From: VXMT01 sp965204835
Lineage (GTDB): Bacteria; Chloroflexota; Dehalococcoidia; UBA2979
Direction: 5' to 3'
Length of the DNA stretch: 64,000 nt
Assembly (NCBI GenBank): GCA_965204835.1
Contig: OZ242017.1
Location: 1,922,001-1,986,000 of the forward strand
Part shown: piece by piece, positions 52,023-62,171 of the stretch
Position numbering within the stretch: the stretch's first letter is position 1
How the letters are laid out: each line of letters opens with the position of its first letter
Translations under genes and position numbers: made by a program
The notes under the pieces: generated by a model
What the model saw: the letters and a program-made list of their open reading frames with translations, nothing else
The model's database searches: none
What the model was told of the DNA's origin: nothing

Positions 52023-54080
52023 CTAGATGAAGAGCGGCCCGAACACCACCGCCACGATCGCCATCAGCTTGAGCAGGATGTTCAGCGACGGCCCCGAGGT
52101 GTCCTTGAACGGGTCGCCCACGGTGTCGCCGATGACGGCGGCCGCGTGGGCCTCGGAGCCCTTGCCGCCGTGCGCGCCGGCCTCGATGTACTTCTTCGCG
52201 TTGTCCCATGCGCCGCCGGCGTTCGCCATCATCAGCGCGAGCAGCGCGCCCGCGGCGATCGAGCCGGCGAGCAGGCCGCCGAGCGCCTCGGGGCCGACGA
52301 ACACACCGACCGCGACCGGAACCACCACGGCGATCGTGCCGGGGATCACCATCTCGCGGAGCGCACCCTGGGTCGCGATGTCGACCGCGCCGGCCGAGTC
52401 CGGGTCCTCGGTGCCGTCCATGATCCCGGGGTGCTCGCGGAACTGTCGCCGCACCTCGTTGACCATCGCCATTGCGGCGCGGCCGACCGCCGCCATCGTC
52501 AGGGCCGCGAACAGGAACGGCATGAGCGCGCCGATCAGCGTGCCGATCAGCACGCTCACGTCGAGCAGGTCGAAGACGAGCGTCTCGCCGTCGCTGATCA
52601 CCTGCTGGTAGGTGAACATCAGCGCCATCGCCGTCAGCACGGCCGAGCCGATCGCGAAGCCCTTGCCCGTCGCCGCCGTCGTGTTGCCGAGGCTGTCGAG
52701 GGCGTCGGTGCGCTCGCGCACCTCGGGCGGCAGCGCGGCCTGCTCGGCGATGCCGCCGGCGTTGTCGGCCACCGGCCCGTACGCGTCGCTCGCGAGCGTC
52801 ACGCCGAGGGTCGAGAGCATACCGACCGCGGCGAGCGCGATGCCGTAGAGCCCGGCCAGCTCGTAGGTGATGGCGATCGCGACCACGATGGTGATCAGCG
52901 GGATCGCCGTCGACAGCATGCCGAGGCCGAGGCCACCGATGATCACGGTGCCCGCGCCGGTCTCCGCCTGCTCGGCGAGCTTCTGCGTCGGCGAGAACTC
53001 GAACGCCGTGTAGTACTCCGTCGCGGTGCCGATGATCTGACCGGCCACCAGTCCGACGAGGACGACCCAGAACAGATCGTACTTGAGCTCCATCATGGTC
53101 ACGGCGATGGCCGTGCCGATGAGCACGAGGCCGCCCGCCGAGAAGATGCCGGTGCGCAGCGCCCAGAGCAGCCGCCCCATCGTCGCGTCCTCGCTCGTGC
53201 GGACGAGGAACGTGCCGATGATCGAGGAGGCGATACCGATCGCCATGACGAGGAACGGCAGGACGAACGCGTCGCCGTCGAAGTCGGCCCTCGCGCCGTC
53301 AGCGAAGACGAGCGTCGCCACCGTCGCGAGCGACATGGTGGCGACGACCGAGCCCGTGTAGGACTCGAAGAGGTCGGCGCCCATGCCTGCCACGTCGCCG
53401 ACGTTGTCGCCGACGTTGTCGGCGATCGTCGCCGGGTTGCGCGGGTCGTCCTCGGGGATGCCCGCCTCGACCTTGCCGACGAGGTCGGCGCCGACATCGG
53501 CGGCCTTGGTGTAGATGCCGCCGCCGACACGCGCGAAGAGCGCGATCGAGGAGGCGCCGAACGCGAAGCCGGTGAGCGGCCCCACGTCCTGGAAGATGAG
53601 GTACAGCACGGCGAGACAGCCGAGGCTGATGCCCACGACCGTCATGCCCATGACCGAGCCCGAGGAGAACGCCACGCGCAGCGCCGGGTTGAGGCCCTCG
53701 CGCGCCTTGGCCGTGGTGCGCACGTTCGCGCGTACCGCGACGTACATCCCGACGTACCCCGCGGTCGCCGACGCGATGGCGCCGACGACGTAGGCGATGG
53801 CGAAGCGCGGGAGGTCCGTGAGGTTCCCGCCGCCGCTGTCGAGCTTGTCGAGCACGTCGAGGTCACGGAACAGCAGCAGCACTACACCCACGACCACCAC
53901 GAAGACGGCGATGAAGGTGTATTCGCGGCGCAGGAACGCCGCCGCTCCGATCTGGATCTGCTCGGCGATCGAGCGCATGGTCTCGTCGCCTTCGTCTTCG
54001 CCCAGGAGCCGTTGCGTCGCCACTACGGCGAACGCCAGCGCGACGAGCGCAGCTACGATTGCGACCCAGAGGATCTCCAT
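52023..54080 (-). CDS. hppA: Membrane-bound pyrophosphatase, K+-dependent type
   Basis: Pumps H+ (or Na+) using pyrophosphate hydrolysis. 685 residues with about 16 membrane helices. The active-site blocks DVGADLVGKVEAGIPEDDPRN and ADNVGDNVGDVAGMGADLFE carry the Asp/Lys residues that bind Mg-PPi. The stretch NTTAATGKGFAIGSA has alanine where K+-independent enzymes have lysine, pointing to potassium dependence. H+ versus Na+ specificity cannot be settled by eye. It recycles PPi from biosynthesis and adds to membrane energisation. Confidence 0.95.
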   Translation of the reverse strand: MEILWVAIVAALVALAFAVVATQRLLGEDEGDETMRSIAEQIQIGAAAFLRREYTFIAVFVVVVGVVLLLFRDLDVLDKLDSGGGNLTDLPRFAIAYVVGAIASATAGYVGMYVAVRANVRTTAKAREGLNPALRVAFSSGSVMGMTVVGISLGCLAVLYLIFQDVGPLTGFAFGASSIALFARVGGGIYTKAADVGADLVGKVEAGIPEDDPRNPATIADNVGDNVGDVAGMGADLFESYTGSVVATMSLATVATLVFADGARADFDGDAFVLPFLVMAIGIASSIIGTFLVRTSEDATMGRLLWALRTGIFSAGGLVLIGTAIAVTMMELKYDLFWVVLVGLVAGQIIGTATEYYTAFEFSPTQKLAEQAETGAGTVIIGGLGLGMLSTAIPLITIVVAIAITYELAGLYGIALAAVGMLSTLGVTLASDAYGPVADNAGGIAEQAALPPEVRERTDALDSLGNTTAATGKGFAIGSAVLTAMALMFTYQQVISDGETLVFDLLDVSVLIGTLIGALMPFLFAALTMAAVGRAAMAMVNEVRRQFREHPGIMDGTEDPDSAGAVDIATQGALREMVIPGTIAVVVPVAVGVFVGPEALGGLLAGSIAAGALLALMMANAGGAWDNAKKYIEAGAHGGKGSEAHAAAVIGDTVGDPFKDTSGPSLNILLKLMAIVAVVFGPLFI

Positions 54081-54140
54081 GATTCGTTCCCCCCGTGCAC
54101 AGGATTCCCGCGGAAATCTGCGAGCAACACTGACGCCGCG

Positions 54141-54146
54141 ATACTA
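54141..54146 (-). promoter_or_regulatory. Putative -10 of hppA
   Basis: TAGTAT on the minus strand, about 60 bases before the hppA ATG. No strong -35. Confidence 0.35.
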
Positions 54147-54238
54147 ACCGCGCCCGCCCGCGTGCGCGAGCGTACGACTCCCCCACCCTCGCACAACGGG
54201 CCAGCCTTGCGCGGATCGTGTCCCCGGGCGCGCGAGGG

Positions 54239-54577
54239 TCAGTCGGTCACGGTGTCCGGGAGTTCGCCCTCGCGCGCCGCGTCGATCATCTCGCGCGTGT
54301 CGTCGGGGATGTCGAGGCCGTACTCCTCGAAGCGCTCCTCGACCCACTGGCCGATCTGGCGCGGGTCGCGGTACTCGCCACCCTCGGCCGGCGAGCCGTA
54401 CTCGTCCACGACGTCCTGGGTGGTCTTCAGGCGCGCGACCTGCGAGATCGCCCGGCTGATGGCCGCCGAGCCGCAGTGCTCGCAGCGCTGGTCGGCCGAG
54501 ACCTCCTGGCGCATCGAGCGCAGGAAGACGCTCGTGACACCGTCGCACTCGGCGCAGTTGTACTCGTAGATCGGCAT
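54239..54577 (-). CDS. FmdB-type zinc-ribbon protein, copy 1
   Basis: 112 residues. MPIYEYNCAECDG start and RCEHCGSAAISRAIS give the CxxC...CxxC zinc ribbon of the FmdB/CxxC_CxxC_SSSS family, a putative regulatory or RNA/DNA-binding fold. The rest is an acidic helical tail. ATG at 54577 starts the conserved motif; the frame upstream reads into the second copy. The neighbouring gene is a paralogue. Confidence 0.85.
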   Translation of the reverse strand: MPIYEYNCAECDGVTSVFLRSMRQEVSADQRCEHCGSAAISRAISQVARLKTTQDVVDEYGSPAEGGEYRDPRQIGQWVEERFEEYGLDIPDDTREMIDAAREGELPDTVTD

Positions 54578-54605
54578 CGGCGATCGAGGGCGCGGCCGGG
54601 GCGGC

Positions 54606-55022
54606 CTACGCCCCCTCCTCCGCGTGGCGCGCGCGCTCGGCCTGCATCCGGCGGTCCTGGACGCGGTGCTGGAAGGAGCGCCCGGCGCCAAGCCGGTCGA
54701 CGGGGTCCTCGCCCGCCTCGGTCTGCTCGGCAAGCTCGCGGTAGTTGGTGCCCAGCGCCTCGTCGTACTCGGCGCCCGCGCGGCGCGCCCAGCGCGCGAA
54801 GCTCTTCTCGTCGCCGGCCTCGAGCGCCGCCTGCTGCGCGCCCACGTCGATCTCCTCGAGGCGCTGAGCACCGGTGCGGTGCCGCGCGAACGTCGACATC
54901 GCCCGCTTCAGCTCGGTGCCCCCGCACTGCGGGCACGACGCAGTGTCGATGCTCGCCGCCGAGCGGTGGAGCACCTCCACGCGGTCGCCGCAGCCGGAGC
55001 AGTCGTACTGGTAGATCGGCAT
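54606..55022 (-). CDS. FmdB-type zinc-ribbon protein, copy 2
   Basis: 138 residues. MPIYQYDCSGCGD and SCPQCGGTELKRAMS form the same zinc ribbon as the next gene; tails differ (EYDEALGTNYRELAEQTEAG here). ATG at 55022; an in-frame start at 55067 lies near the yraN stop and precedes the conserved motif. The tandem pair probably arose by duplication, with 28 bases between them. Confidence 0.83.
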   Translation of the reverse strand: MPIYQYDCSGCGDRVEVLHRSAASIDTASCPQCGGTELKRAMSTFARHRTGAQRLEEIDVGAQQAALEAGDEKSFARWARRAGAEYDEALGTNYRELAEQTEAGEDPVDRLGAGRSFQHRVQDRRMQAERARHAEEGA

Positions 55023-55063
55023 GGCGGGAGTGTAGCCGCCGCACACGCAGTCTTGCAGCCCGT

Positions 55064-55444
55064 TCACCCCTCGACGGCGTTCACGACGTGCTCGAACGAC
55101 GCGACGGAGCCGTCCTCGCCGAGGTCGATCGCGACCACGTCGATGCGCTGCTGCTCGGGCAACTCCGGGTGCTCGGCGGCGTACGCGAGCGCGAGGTCAC
55201 GGAGGCGGCGCTGCTTCGCCGGGCTCAACGCCTCGATGGCCCGCCCGGCCTGACCCGGCCGCCGCAGCTTCACCTCGACGAACACCAGCGCGCCGCCCTC
55301 GACCGCCCCGTCGAGCGCGATGAGGTCCACCTCGCCTTCTCGGCGGCGGACGTTGCGCGCGACGAGCTCGTAGCCGTGTCCCTGCAGGTAGTCGGCGGCC
55401 AGCCGCTCACCGGAGCGGCCGAGGCGGTCGGTCGGCCTCGTCAC
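55064..55444 (-). CDS. YraN family (UPF0102) endonuclease-like protein
   Basis: 126 residues. GRSGERLAADYLQGHGYELVARNVR, then EGEVDLIAL and LVFVEVKLRR, the E-D-ExK arrangement of the restriction-endonuclease-like fold. Commonly next to rnhB, as here (18 bases after it), suggesting a nucleic-acid processing role that is not defined. Confidence 0.9.
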   Translation of the reverse strand: MTRPTDRLGRSGERLAADYLQGHGYELVARNVRRREGEVDLIALDGAVEGGALVFVEVKLRRPGQAGRAIEALSPAKQRRLRDLALAYAAEHPELPEQQRIDVVAIDLGEDGSVASFEHVVNAVEG

Positions 55445-55462
55445 CGGCTCACCAAGGGGTCG

Positions 55463-56137
55463 TCAGGCGGCGCGCCGCGCGCGGAGCGCATCGAGCACGG
55501 GGGCGAAGAGCAGGCGGTGCACGCTCGACGGTCCGAGGTCGTGCAGCGCCCGGCGGTGGTCGGGCGTGGCGTAGCCCTTGTTGCTCGCGAAGCCGTAGCC
55601 CGGAAAGCGCGCCTCGAGGCGGTCCATCATCGCGTCGCGCGCGACCTTCGCCACGATGCTCGCCGCGGCGACCGAGGGGCAGAGCGCGTCGCCGTCCACC
55701 ACGGCGCGCTGTGGCGCCTCGCACTCCACGACCTCGCGGCCGTCGACGATCAGCGCGTCGGGCGGCCTCGGGAGCGCGAGCACGGCACGGCGCATCGCGA
55801 GGCGTGTCGCGCGCGTCATGCCGAGCTGGTCGATGACGTGGGACGAGACGATGCCGATGCCCCACTCGCAGCGCTCGCGCACCTCGGCGGCAAGCTCCTC
55901 GCGCGTCTCGGCGTCGAGGACCTTCGAGTCGCGCAGTCGTCCCACCCAGCGGGCGCGCGAGTACGGCAGCACGACGGCCCCGGCGACGACGGGCCCCGCG
56001 AGCGGCCCGCGCCCGACCTCATCGACGCCCGCGACGCGCGCGAACCCCTCGCGCCAGATCGCGTTCTCGACCTGCCATGTGGGTTTGGCGGTCCGTCTGG
56101 GCTTGAGTCCGGGCAGCAGCTTCGTTGCGGTGACCAC
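55463..56137 (-). CDS. rnhB: Ribonuclease HII
   Basis: Cleaves the RNA strand of RNA-DNA hybrids, including single ribonucleotides in DNA. 224 residues. VAGVDEVGRGPLAGPVVAGAVVL holds the first Asp and Glu, LIVDGREVV and the block VAAASIVAKVARDAMM give the remaining acidic and lysine residues, and FASNKGYATPDHR is typical. GTG start at 56137 with a weak ribosome site. Divergent from ftsH. Confidence 0.94.
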   Translation of the reverse strand: MVTATKLLPGLKPRRTAKPTWQVENAIWREGFARVAGVDEVGRGPLAGPVVAGAVVLPYSRARWVGRLRDSKVLDAETREELAAEVRERCEWGIGIVSSHVIDQLGMTRATRLAMRRAVLALPRPPDALIVDGREVVECEAPQRAVVDGDALCPSVAAASIVAKVARDAMMDRLEARFPGYGFASNKGYATPDHRRALHDLGPSSVHRLLFAPVLDALRARRAA

Positions 56138-56271
56138 GCGGCATCCTAGGCACCGCTATACCGATCGGGCAAGTGAGCGGTTGTCGGTGGAGCGTGGCAT
56201 CCTTGCGCTGACCGGGCGACGACGAACCCTCGATCCACACTTCGCCAACAGTCCGGCACAGACGGAGCCGG

Positions 56272-56280
56272 TGCTACACT
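56272..56280 (+). promoter_or_regulatory. Extended -10 upstream of ftsH
   Basis: TGCTACACT, an extended -10 (TGn plus TACACT), about 75 bases before the ftsH ATG. Would give a leader of about 70 bases. Confidence 0.45.
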
Positions 56281-56356
56281 GGATGCGAACCCAGTGGGGG
56301 TATGCCACGGCGGACGCGGGGACGGCCCTCCCGCCGCGTGGGAACGACGGAGTGCG

Positions 56357-58333
<1,977 letters not shown>

Positions 58334-58356
58334 ACCACCTCAACGGCCACACACCA

Positions 58357-58387
58357 GAACGGGACCCGCGGGGTCCCGTTCCTGTTG
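58357..58387 (+). terminator. Intrinsic terminator of ftsH
   Basis: Perfect 11-bp stem GAACGGGACCC / GGGTCCCGTTC with a 3-base loop, then CTGTTG. It lies 24 bases after the ftsH stop and before the convergent DedA gene. Confidence 0.7.
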
Positions 58388-58409
58388 GTGCAAACGGGCC
58401 GGCGACGGT

Positions 58410-59129
58410 TTACGCGCCTCGCTCGGTCCCGGCGGGTGCGGCGCCTGCCGCCTCTCCCGCCTCGGCTTCGGCCGTTACGCGGCCGTAGGCGCGCGCGTAC
58501 TCGCGGCGGAAGAGCACGTAGAGCGCGACGGCGACGGCCGCGAGGCCGAGCCGCAAAACCGGGTGCTGCTCGAGCGTGCCGTCCTCGGTCAGCACCGCCT
58601 GGCCGAGCAGCCATCCCGCCCCGACCCAGCCGGTGTTGGAGATGACGGCGCCGAGGTAGTCGAGGGGCACCCACACCCGCAGCGGCAGCCGCAGCGCGCC
58701 CGCGCCGACGGCGCCGATCGCGCGGGTCCACGGGCTGAAGTGGTAGAACGGGATGAGCCAGCGCGCGCGGCCTTCCATCACAGCCCGCCCCGCGCGGAGG
58801 TGCGTGCCGAACCGGGACGCCTCGATGCGCCCGCCGCCCCATCGCCCGATCGCGTACGAGATGGTGTCGCCGCTGATGGTGCCCGCAACCGCGAGCACCC
58901 ACACGAGCGCGACGGGCGTGCCGTGGTCGTCCGCGAAGGCGCCGCCGAGGAAGATCAGCACCGTGCCGGGGAAGATCCAGCCGAGGCCCACGGTCGCCTC
59001 GACCAGCGCGGCGAGGTAGACCATCGGCGAGCCGTAGCGGTCGTAGAGCGCCTTCATCGCGAGGAAGCCCTGGTCGGCGATCCAGTTGAAGAAGTCGTAG
59101 GGGGCCGTGATGACGTCGACGAATTCCAC
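58410..59129 (-). CDS. DedA family membrane protein
   Basis: 239 residues, five or six membrane helices. Family blocks: LVEATVGLGWIFPGTVLIFLGG, SGDTISYAIGRWGGGR, and RWLIPFYHFSPWTRAIGAVGAGALR with the conserved Arg after F-x-P. DedA proteins are undecaprenyl-phosphate or phospholipid translocases or proton-linked transporters. The GTG at 59129 behind AAGGA is chosen; the upstream frame lies over the rplU start. Confidence 0.88.
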   Translation of the reverse strand: MEFVDVITAPYDFFNWIADQGFLAMKALYDRYGSPMVYLAALVEATVGLGWIFPGTVLIFLGGAFADDHGTPVALVWVLAVAGTISGDTISYAIGRWGGGRIEASRFGTHLRAGRAVMEGRARWLIPFYHFSPWTRAIGAVGAGALRLPLRVWVPLDYLGAVISNTGWVGAGWLLGQAVLTEDGTLEQHPVLRLGLAAVAVALYVLFRREYARAYGRVTAEAEAGEAAGAAPAGTERGA

Positions 59130-59168
59130 GGTCGTCCTTCGGGCGTGCGGCGCGTGCCTCGTCGTTCG

Positions 59169-59198
59169 TTGACGCTGGGCGATGGCCGCCTCTAGGAT
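59169..59198 (+). promoter_or_regulatory. Promoter of rplU-rpmA-rpmE
   Basis: TTGACG, 18-base spacer, TAGGAT, about 30 bases before the rplU ATG. Confidence 0.6.
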
Positions 59199-59228
59199 CG
59201 ATCGGTAGCCCGACTGACGGAAGGCCGC

Positions 59229-59546
59229 ATGTACGCAATCGTCCGCACCGGCGGCAAGCAGTTCCGCGTCTCGGCAGGCGACCGCATCGCCGTCGAGCGG
59301 CTCGACGCCGCCGAGGGCGACGAGGTCACGCTCGGCGACGTGCTGCTCGTCGGCGGCGACGACGGCGTCGCGGTCGGCAACCCGACGGTCGAAGGCGCCT
59401 CGGTCGCCGCGAGAGTGGACGAGCACTACCGCGACCGCAAGGTGACGGTCTACAAGTACAAGAACAAGACGCGGCGACGCGTGCTGCGAGGCCATCGCCA
59501 GCAGCGCACGCGCATCACCATCACCGGCATCACGTCCGGCAGCTAG
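59229..59546 (+). CDS. rplU: 50S ribosomal protein L21
   Basis: 105 residues. MYAIVRTGGKQFRVSAGDRI at the start and KVTVYKYKNKTRRRVLRGHRQ with QQRTRITITGI near the end are diagnostic. First gene of the ribosomal trio, 18 bases before rpmA. The obg/cgtA gene that often follows L27 is replaced here by rpmE. Confidence 0.98.
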   Translation: MYAIVRTGGKQFRVSAGDRIAVERLDAAEGDEVTLGDVLLVGGDDGVAVGNPTVEGASVAARVDEHYRDRKVTVYKYKNKTRRRVLRGHRQQRTRITITGITSGS

Positions 59547-59564
59547 CGAGCAGGGGGCAGCGGC

Positions 59565-59834
59565 ATGGCGCACAAGAAGTCCGGTGGCTCAAGCCGCAAC
59601 GGCCGCGACTCCAACGCCCAGCGACTCGGCGTGAAGCGCTACGACGGCCAGCTCGTCACCGCCGGCTCGATCCTCGTGCGGCAGCGCGGGACGCGCATCC
59701 ACGCTGGTGAGAACGTCGGCGTCGGCCGCGACCACACGCTGTGGGCCAGGGTCGACGGCACGGTCAAGTTCGCACCGTACGCCAAGAACCGCCGCAAGCA
59801 GGTCTCGATCATCCCCCTCGGCGCCGAGGCCTAG
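59565..59834 (+). CDS. rpmA: 50S ribosomal protein L27
   Basis: 89 residues. AHKKSGGSSRNGRDSNAQRLG and the GSILVRQRGTRIHAGENVG block are diagnostic. The protein begins directly at the mature MAHKKSGG N-terminus, so there is no Firmicutes-type leader to be cleaved. Confidence 0.98.
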   Translation: MAHKKSGGSSRNGRDSNAQRLGVKRYDGQLVTAGSILVRQRGTRIHAGENVGVGRDHTLWARVDGTVKFAPYAKNRRKQVSIIPLGAEA

Positions 59835-59845
59835 CGAGAGCCGCG

Positions 59846-60112
59846 ATGAAGCCCGAGATCCACCCCGAGTACCACCCCGTCGTCTTCGTCGACATCTCGA
59901 CGGGCGAGGAGTTCCTCACCCGCTCGACCCTCACCTCGGAGGAGAAGCGCGAGGTCGACGGCGTCGAGGCGTACGTGGTGCGCGTCGAGGTGAGCTCGAG
60001 CTCGCACCCGTACTTCACGGGCGAGCAGCGTATCGTCGACAGCGCCGGCCAGGTCGAGCGCTTCCGCCGCCGCTATGCGCAGCACCTCGGCGACTCCGAG
60101 GACGGCGACTAA
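59846..60112 (+). CDS. rpmE: 50S ribosomal protein L31
   Basis: 88 residues. KPEIHPEYHPVVFVDISTGEEF, TRSTL, SSHPYFTGEQRIVDSAG and VERFRRRYAQ match L31. The zinc-binding CxxC cysteines are absent (no Cys at all), the zinc-free (C-) type used under zinc limitation in some bacteria. ATG at 59846, 11 bases after the rpmA stop. Confidence 0.93.
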   Translation: MKPEIHPEYHPVVFVDISTGEEFLTRSTLTSEEKREVDGVEAYVVRVEVSSSSHPYFTGEQRIVDSAGQVERFRRRYAQHLGDSEDGD

Positions 60113-60154
60113 GACCGCTCTCCCCACCCGCGCTCGGTCTCTTCCCACACTCCG

Positions 60155-60183
60155 GCGACACTGGCCGTACGGCGTCGTACGCT
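60155..60183 (+). promoter_or_regulatory. Putative leaderless promoter of the DUF1385 gene
   Basis: GCGACA, 17-base spacer, TACGCT, then seven bases to the ATG at 60191. Confidence 0.45.
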
Positions 60184-60190
60184 GCGCGCG

Positions 60191-61126
60191 ATGGCCGCAG
60201 ACCAGCCCCCGACCCAGCCTCCGGTACACCCCGCCGCCAACAGCTTCGGCGGCCAGGCCGTCGTCGAGGGCGTCATGATCCGCGGCCCGCGCTCGATTGC
60301 CGTCGCGGTGCGCAAGCCGGACGGCGACATCACGATCCGCACGCGCGGGCTCGGCGGCGCCGTCACCAACCGCGTCCGCCGCATCCCCCTCGTGCGTGGC
60401 GTGCTCGTGCTCTGGGAGACGCTCGCGCTCGGCATCTGGGCGCTGTCGTGGGCGAGCGCCGTGGCGAACGAGGAGGTCGGCGAGGACGGGGAGACGAGGC
60501 CGTTCGGCGTCCTCGGCTGGCTCGTGCTCGCCGTCGTGCTCGGGTTCGCCGTGACCGTGTTCTTCGGCGGGCCGGTGCTCGTGACGGCGTGGCTCCGCTC
60601 GTACCTGCCGCACGCGGCCGTCATCGCCATCGAGGGCGTCGTGCGGCTGGGGTTGCTGCTCGGCTACATCCGGCTGATCGGCCGCTCCCCCGAGGTGCGG
60701 CGCGTCTTCCAGTACCACGCGGCCGAGCACAAGGCCGTCCAGGCGCTGGAGCACGGCCGCGAGCTGTCCGTGCAGGCGGTACGCCGCCTCCCGAAGGAGC
60801 ACCCGAGGTGTGGCACCTCGTTCCTGCTGACCGTGGTGGTCGTGGCCGCCGTCGTCTTCATGTTCGCCGGATCGGAGCCGCTGTGGTGGCGCTTCGCGTC
60901 CCGTATCGCGCTGATCCCGGTCGTCGCCGCCATCTCGTACGAGGCGATCCGGTTCGGCGGCCTCCACCTCGGCAACGCCCTCGTGCGCACGCTGTTCTCG
61001 GCGAACCTCGCCCTCCAGCGGCTCACCACGCGTGAGCCCGACGACGAGCAGATCCAGGTCGCGATCGCCTCGCTCAACGCGGCACTCGAGGTGGAACGCG
61101 AGGCGGCCGAGGCCGCGAGCGGCTAG
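60191..61126 (+). CDS. DUF1385 membrane protein
   Basis: 311 residues. GGQAVVEGVMIRGPRSIAVAVR at the N-terminus, IPLVRGVLVLWETLALG, the block YHAAEHKAVQALEHG near the middle, HPRCGTSFLL, and RIALIPVVAAISYEAIRF. Four or so membrane helices. Often found beside rpmE and prmC/prfA in Firmicutes and Chloroflexota; function is not established. Its TAG shares the CTAG palindrome with the stop of the convergent HAD gene. Confidence 0.93.
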   Translation: MAADQPPTQPPVHPAANSFGGQAVVEGVMIRGPRSIAVAVRKPDGDITIRTRGLGGAVTNRVRRIPLVRGVLVLWETLALGIWALSWASAVANEEVGEDGETRPFGVLGWLVLAVVLGFAVTVFFGGPVLVTAWLRSYLPHAAVIAIEGVVRLGLLLGYIRLIGRSPEVRRVFQYHAAEHKAVQALEHGRELSVQAVRRLPKEHPRCGTSFLLTVVVVAAVVFMFAGSEPLWWRFASRIALIPVVAAISYEAIRFGGLHLGNALVRTLFSANLALQRLTTREPDDEQIQVAIASLNAALEVEREAAEAASG

Positions 61127-61818
61127 CTTGCCAGCGACACCATCGGCAGCAGCTCGTCGAGCGCACCGACGCTGACCACGTCGAGCCCCTCGGAGCGGTC
61201 GAAGCGGTCCACGAGCACCGCGTGCAGGCCGGCGGCGAGCGCGGGCTCGTAGTCGTTGTCGTAGCGGTCGCCGACAGCGAGCGTGCGCGTGGGGTCGGAG
61301 CCGCCCTGCTCCGCGGCGCGCCGGAAGAAACCCGGGTCGGGCTTCCGCACGCCGATGTCCCGCGAGTACTGCATCGCGCTGAAGTAGCGGTCGAGGCCGA
61401 CGCGCGCCAGCGGAAACGTGCCGTTCGAGGCGGTCGTGAGGGTGAAGCCGCGGTCACGCAGCTCGTCGAGCGTGGCCTCGACCTCCGGGAAGACGACCAT
61501 TGTCGCGTCGCGGGTGCGGTAGTACACCTCCGCCACCTCGTCGACGGTCACGCCCTCGGGGTTGCCGAACGCCTCGAGGACGCGTCGGAACGACTCGCGG
61601 CGGATCTCCTGCAGCGTGCGGTCGTGCCACGCGGGGTCGGCCACGACGCCGTTCCGCAGCACGCCGAGGTCGTCGATGGTGAGGTCGATGCCGTCGGCGC
61701 GCTCGCGCAGGTGCCCCGAGACGGCCTCGAGGCCCGCGAAGATGGCGGCGCGGTAGTCGGTCAGCGTGCCGTCGATGTCGAAGACGATGTGCGAGACCTC
61801 GAACGGCGGACCGCTCAC
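61123..61818 (-). CDS. HAD-family phosphatase
   Basis: 231 residues. Motif I FDIDGTLTD, motif II TTASNG, motif III lysine in RDIGVRKPDPGFF, motif IV VGDRYDNDYEPALAAG, with a C1 helical cap (about residues 20-100). Likely a small-molecule phosphatase of the YjjG/phosphoglycolate phosphatase group. It overlaps hisI by four bases at the end of the his operon. One possibility is the histidinol-phosphate phosphatase step, but that is only a positional guess. Confidence 0.88.
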   Translation of the reverse strand: MSGPPFEVSHIVFDIDGTLTDYRAAIFAGLEAVSGHLRERADGIDLTIDDLGVLRNGVVADPAWHDRTLQEIRRESFRRVLEAFGNPEGVTVDEVAEVYYRTRDATMVVFPEVEATLDELRDRGFTLTTASNGTFPLARVGLDRYFSAMQYSRDIGVRKPDPGFFRRAAEQGGSDPTRTLAVGDRYDNDYEPALAAGLHAVLVDRFDRSEGLDVVSVGALDELLPMVSLAS

Positions 61819-62171
61819 GCGACCTCCGTCCCCACGCGCCGTGGCTCAGCGGTCTCGGGGTCGAGGAAGCACGAGCGCACGCCCGTGTGGCAGACGGCGC
61901 CGCCGACCAGCTCGACCTTGAGCAGGATCACGTCGGCGTCGCAGTCGGTCTGGATGTCGAGGACGTTCACGTAGTCGCCGGAGGTCGCGCCCTTGTGCCA
62001 GATCTCCTGGCGGCTGCGCGACCAGAAGACGGCCTGGCCGATCTCGAGTGTCTGCCCCAGCGACTCCTCGCTCATGTAGCCGAGCATGAGCACCTCGCCG
62101 GTGTCGGCGTCCTGGAGGACCGCGGGGATGAGGCCCTGCGCGTCGTAGCGCAGCGCGGCGGGGTCGATCAC
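61815..62171 (-). CDS. hisI: Phosphoribosyl-AMP cyclohydrolase
   Basis: 118 residues, the stand-alone HisI without the HisE domain. VLMLGYMSEESLGQTLEIGQAVFWSRSR, WHKGATSGDYV, DCDADVILLKVE and CHTGVRSCF carry the zinc and Mg ligands. Opens the purine ring of phosphoribosyl-AMP. It overlaps hisF by four bases. Confidence 0.96.
   Translation of the reverse strand: MIDPAALRYDAQGLIPAVLQDADTGEVLMLGYMSEESLGQTLEIGQAVFWSRSRQEIWHKGATSGDYVNVLDIQTDCDADVILLKVELVGGAVCHTGVRSCFLDPETAEPRRVGTEVA

Noticed and set aside
58500..59573. Longer DedA frame starting at 59573
   Set aside because: The extra part is antisense to rplU; the conserved DedA sequence begins at the GTG at 59129.
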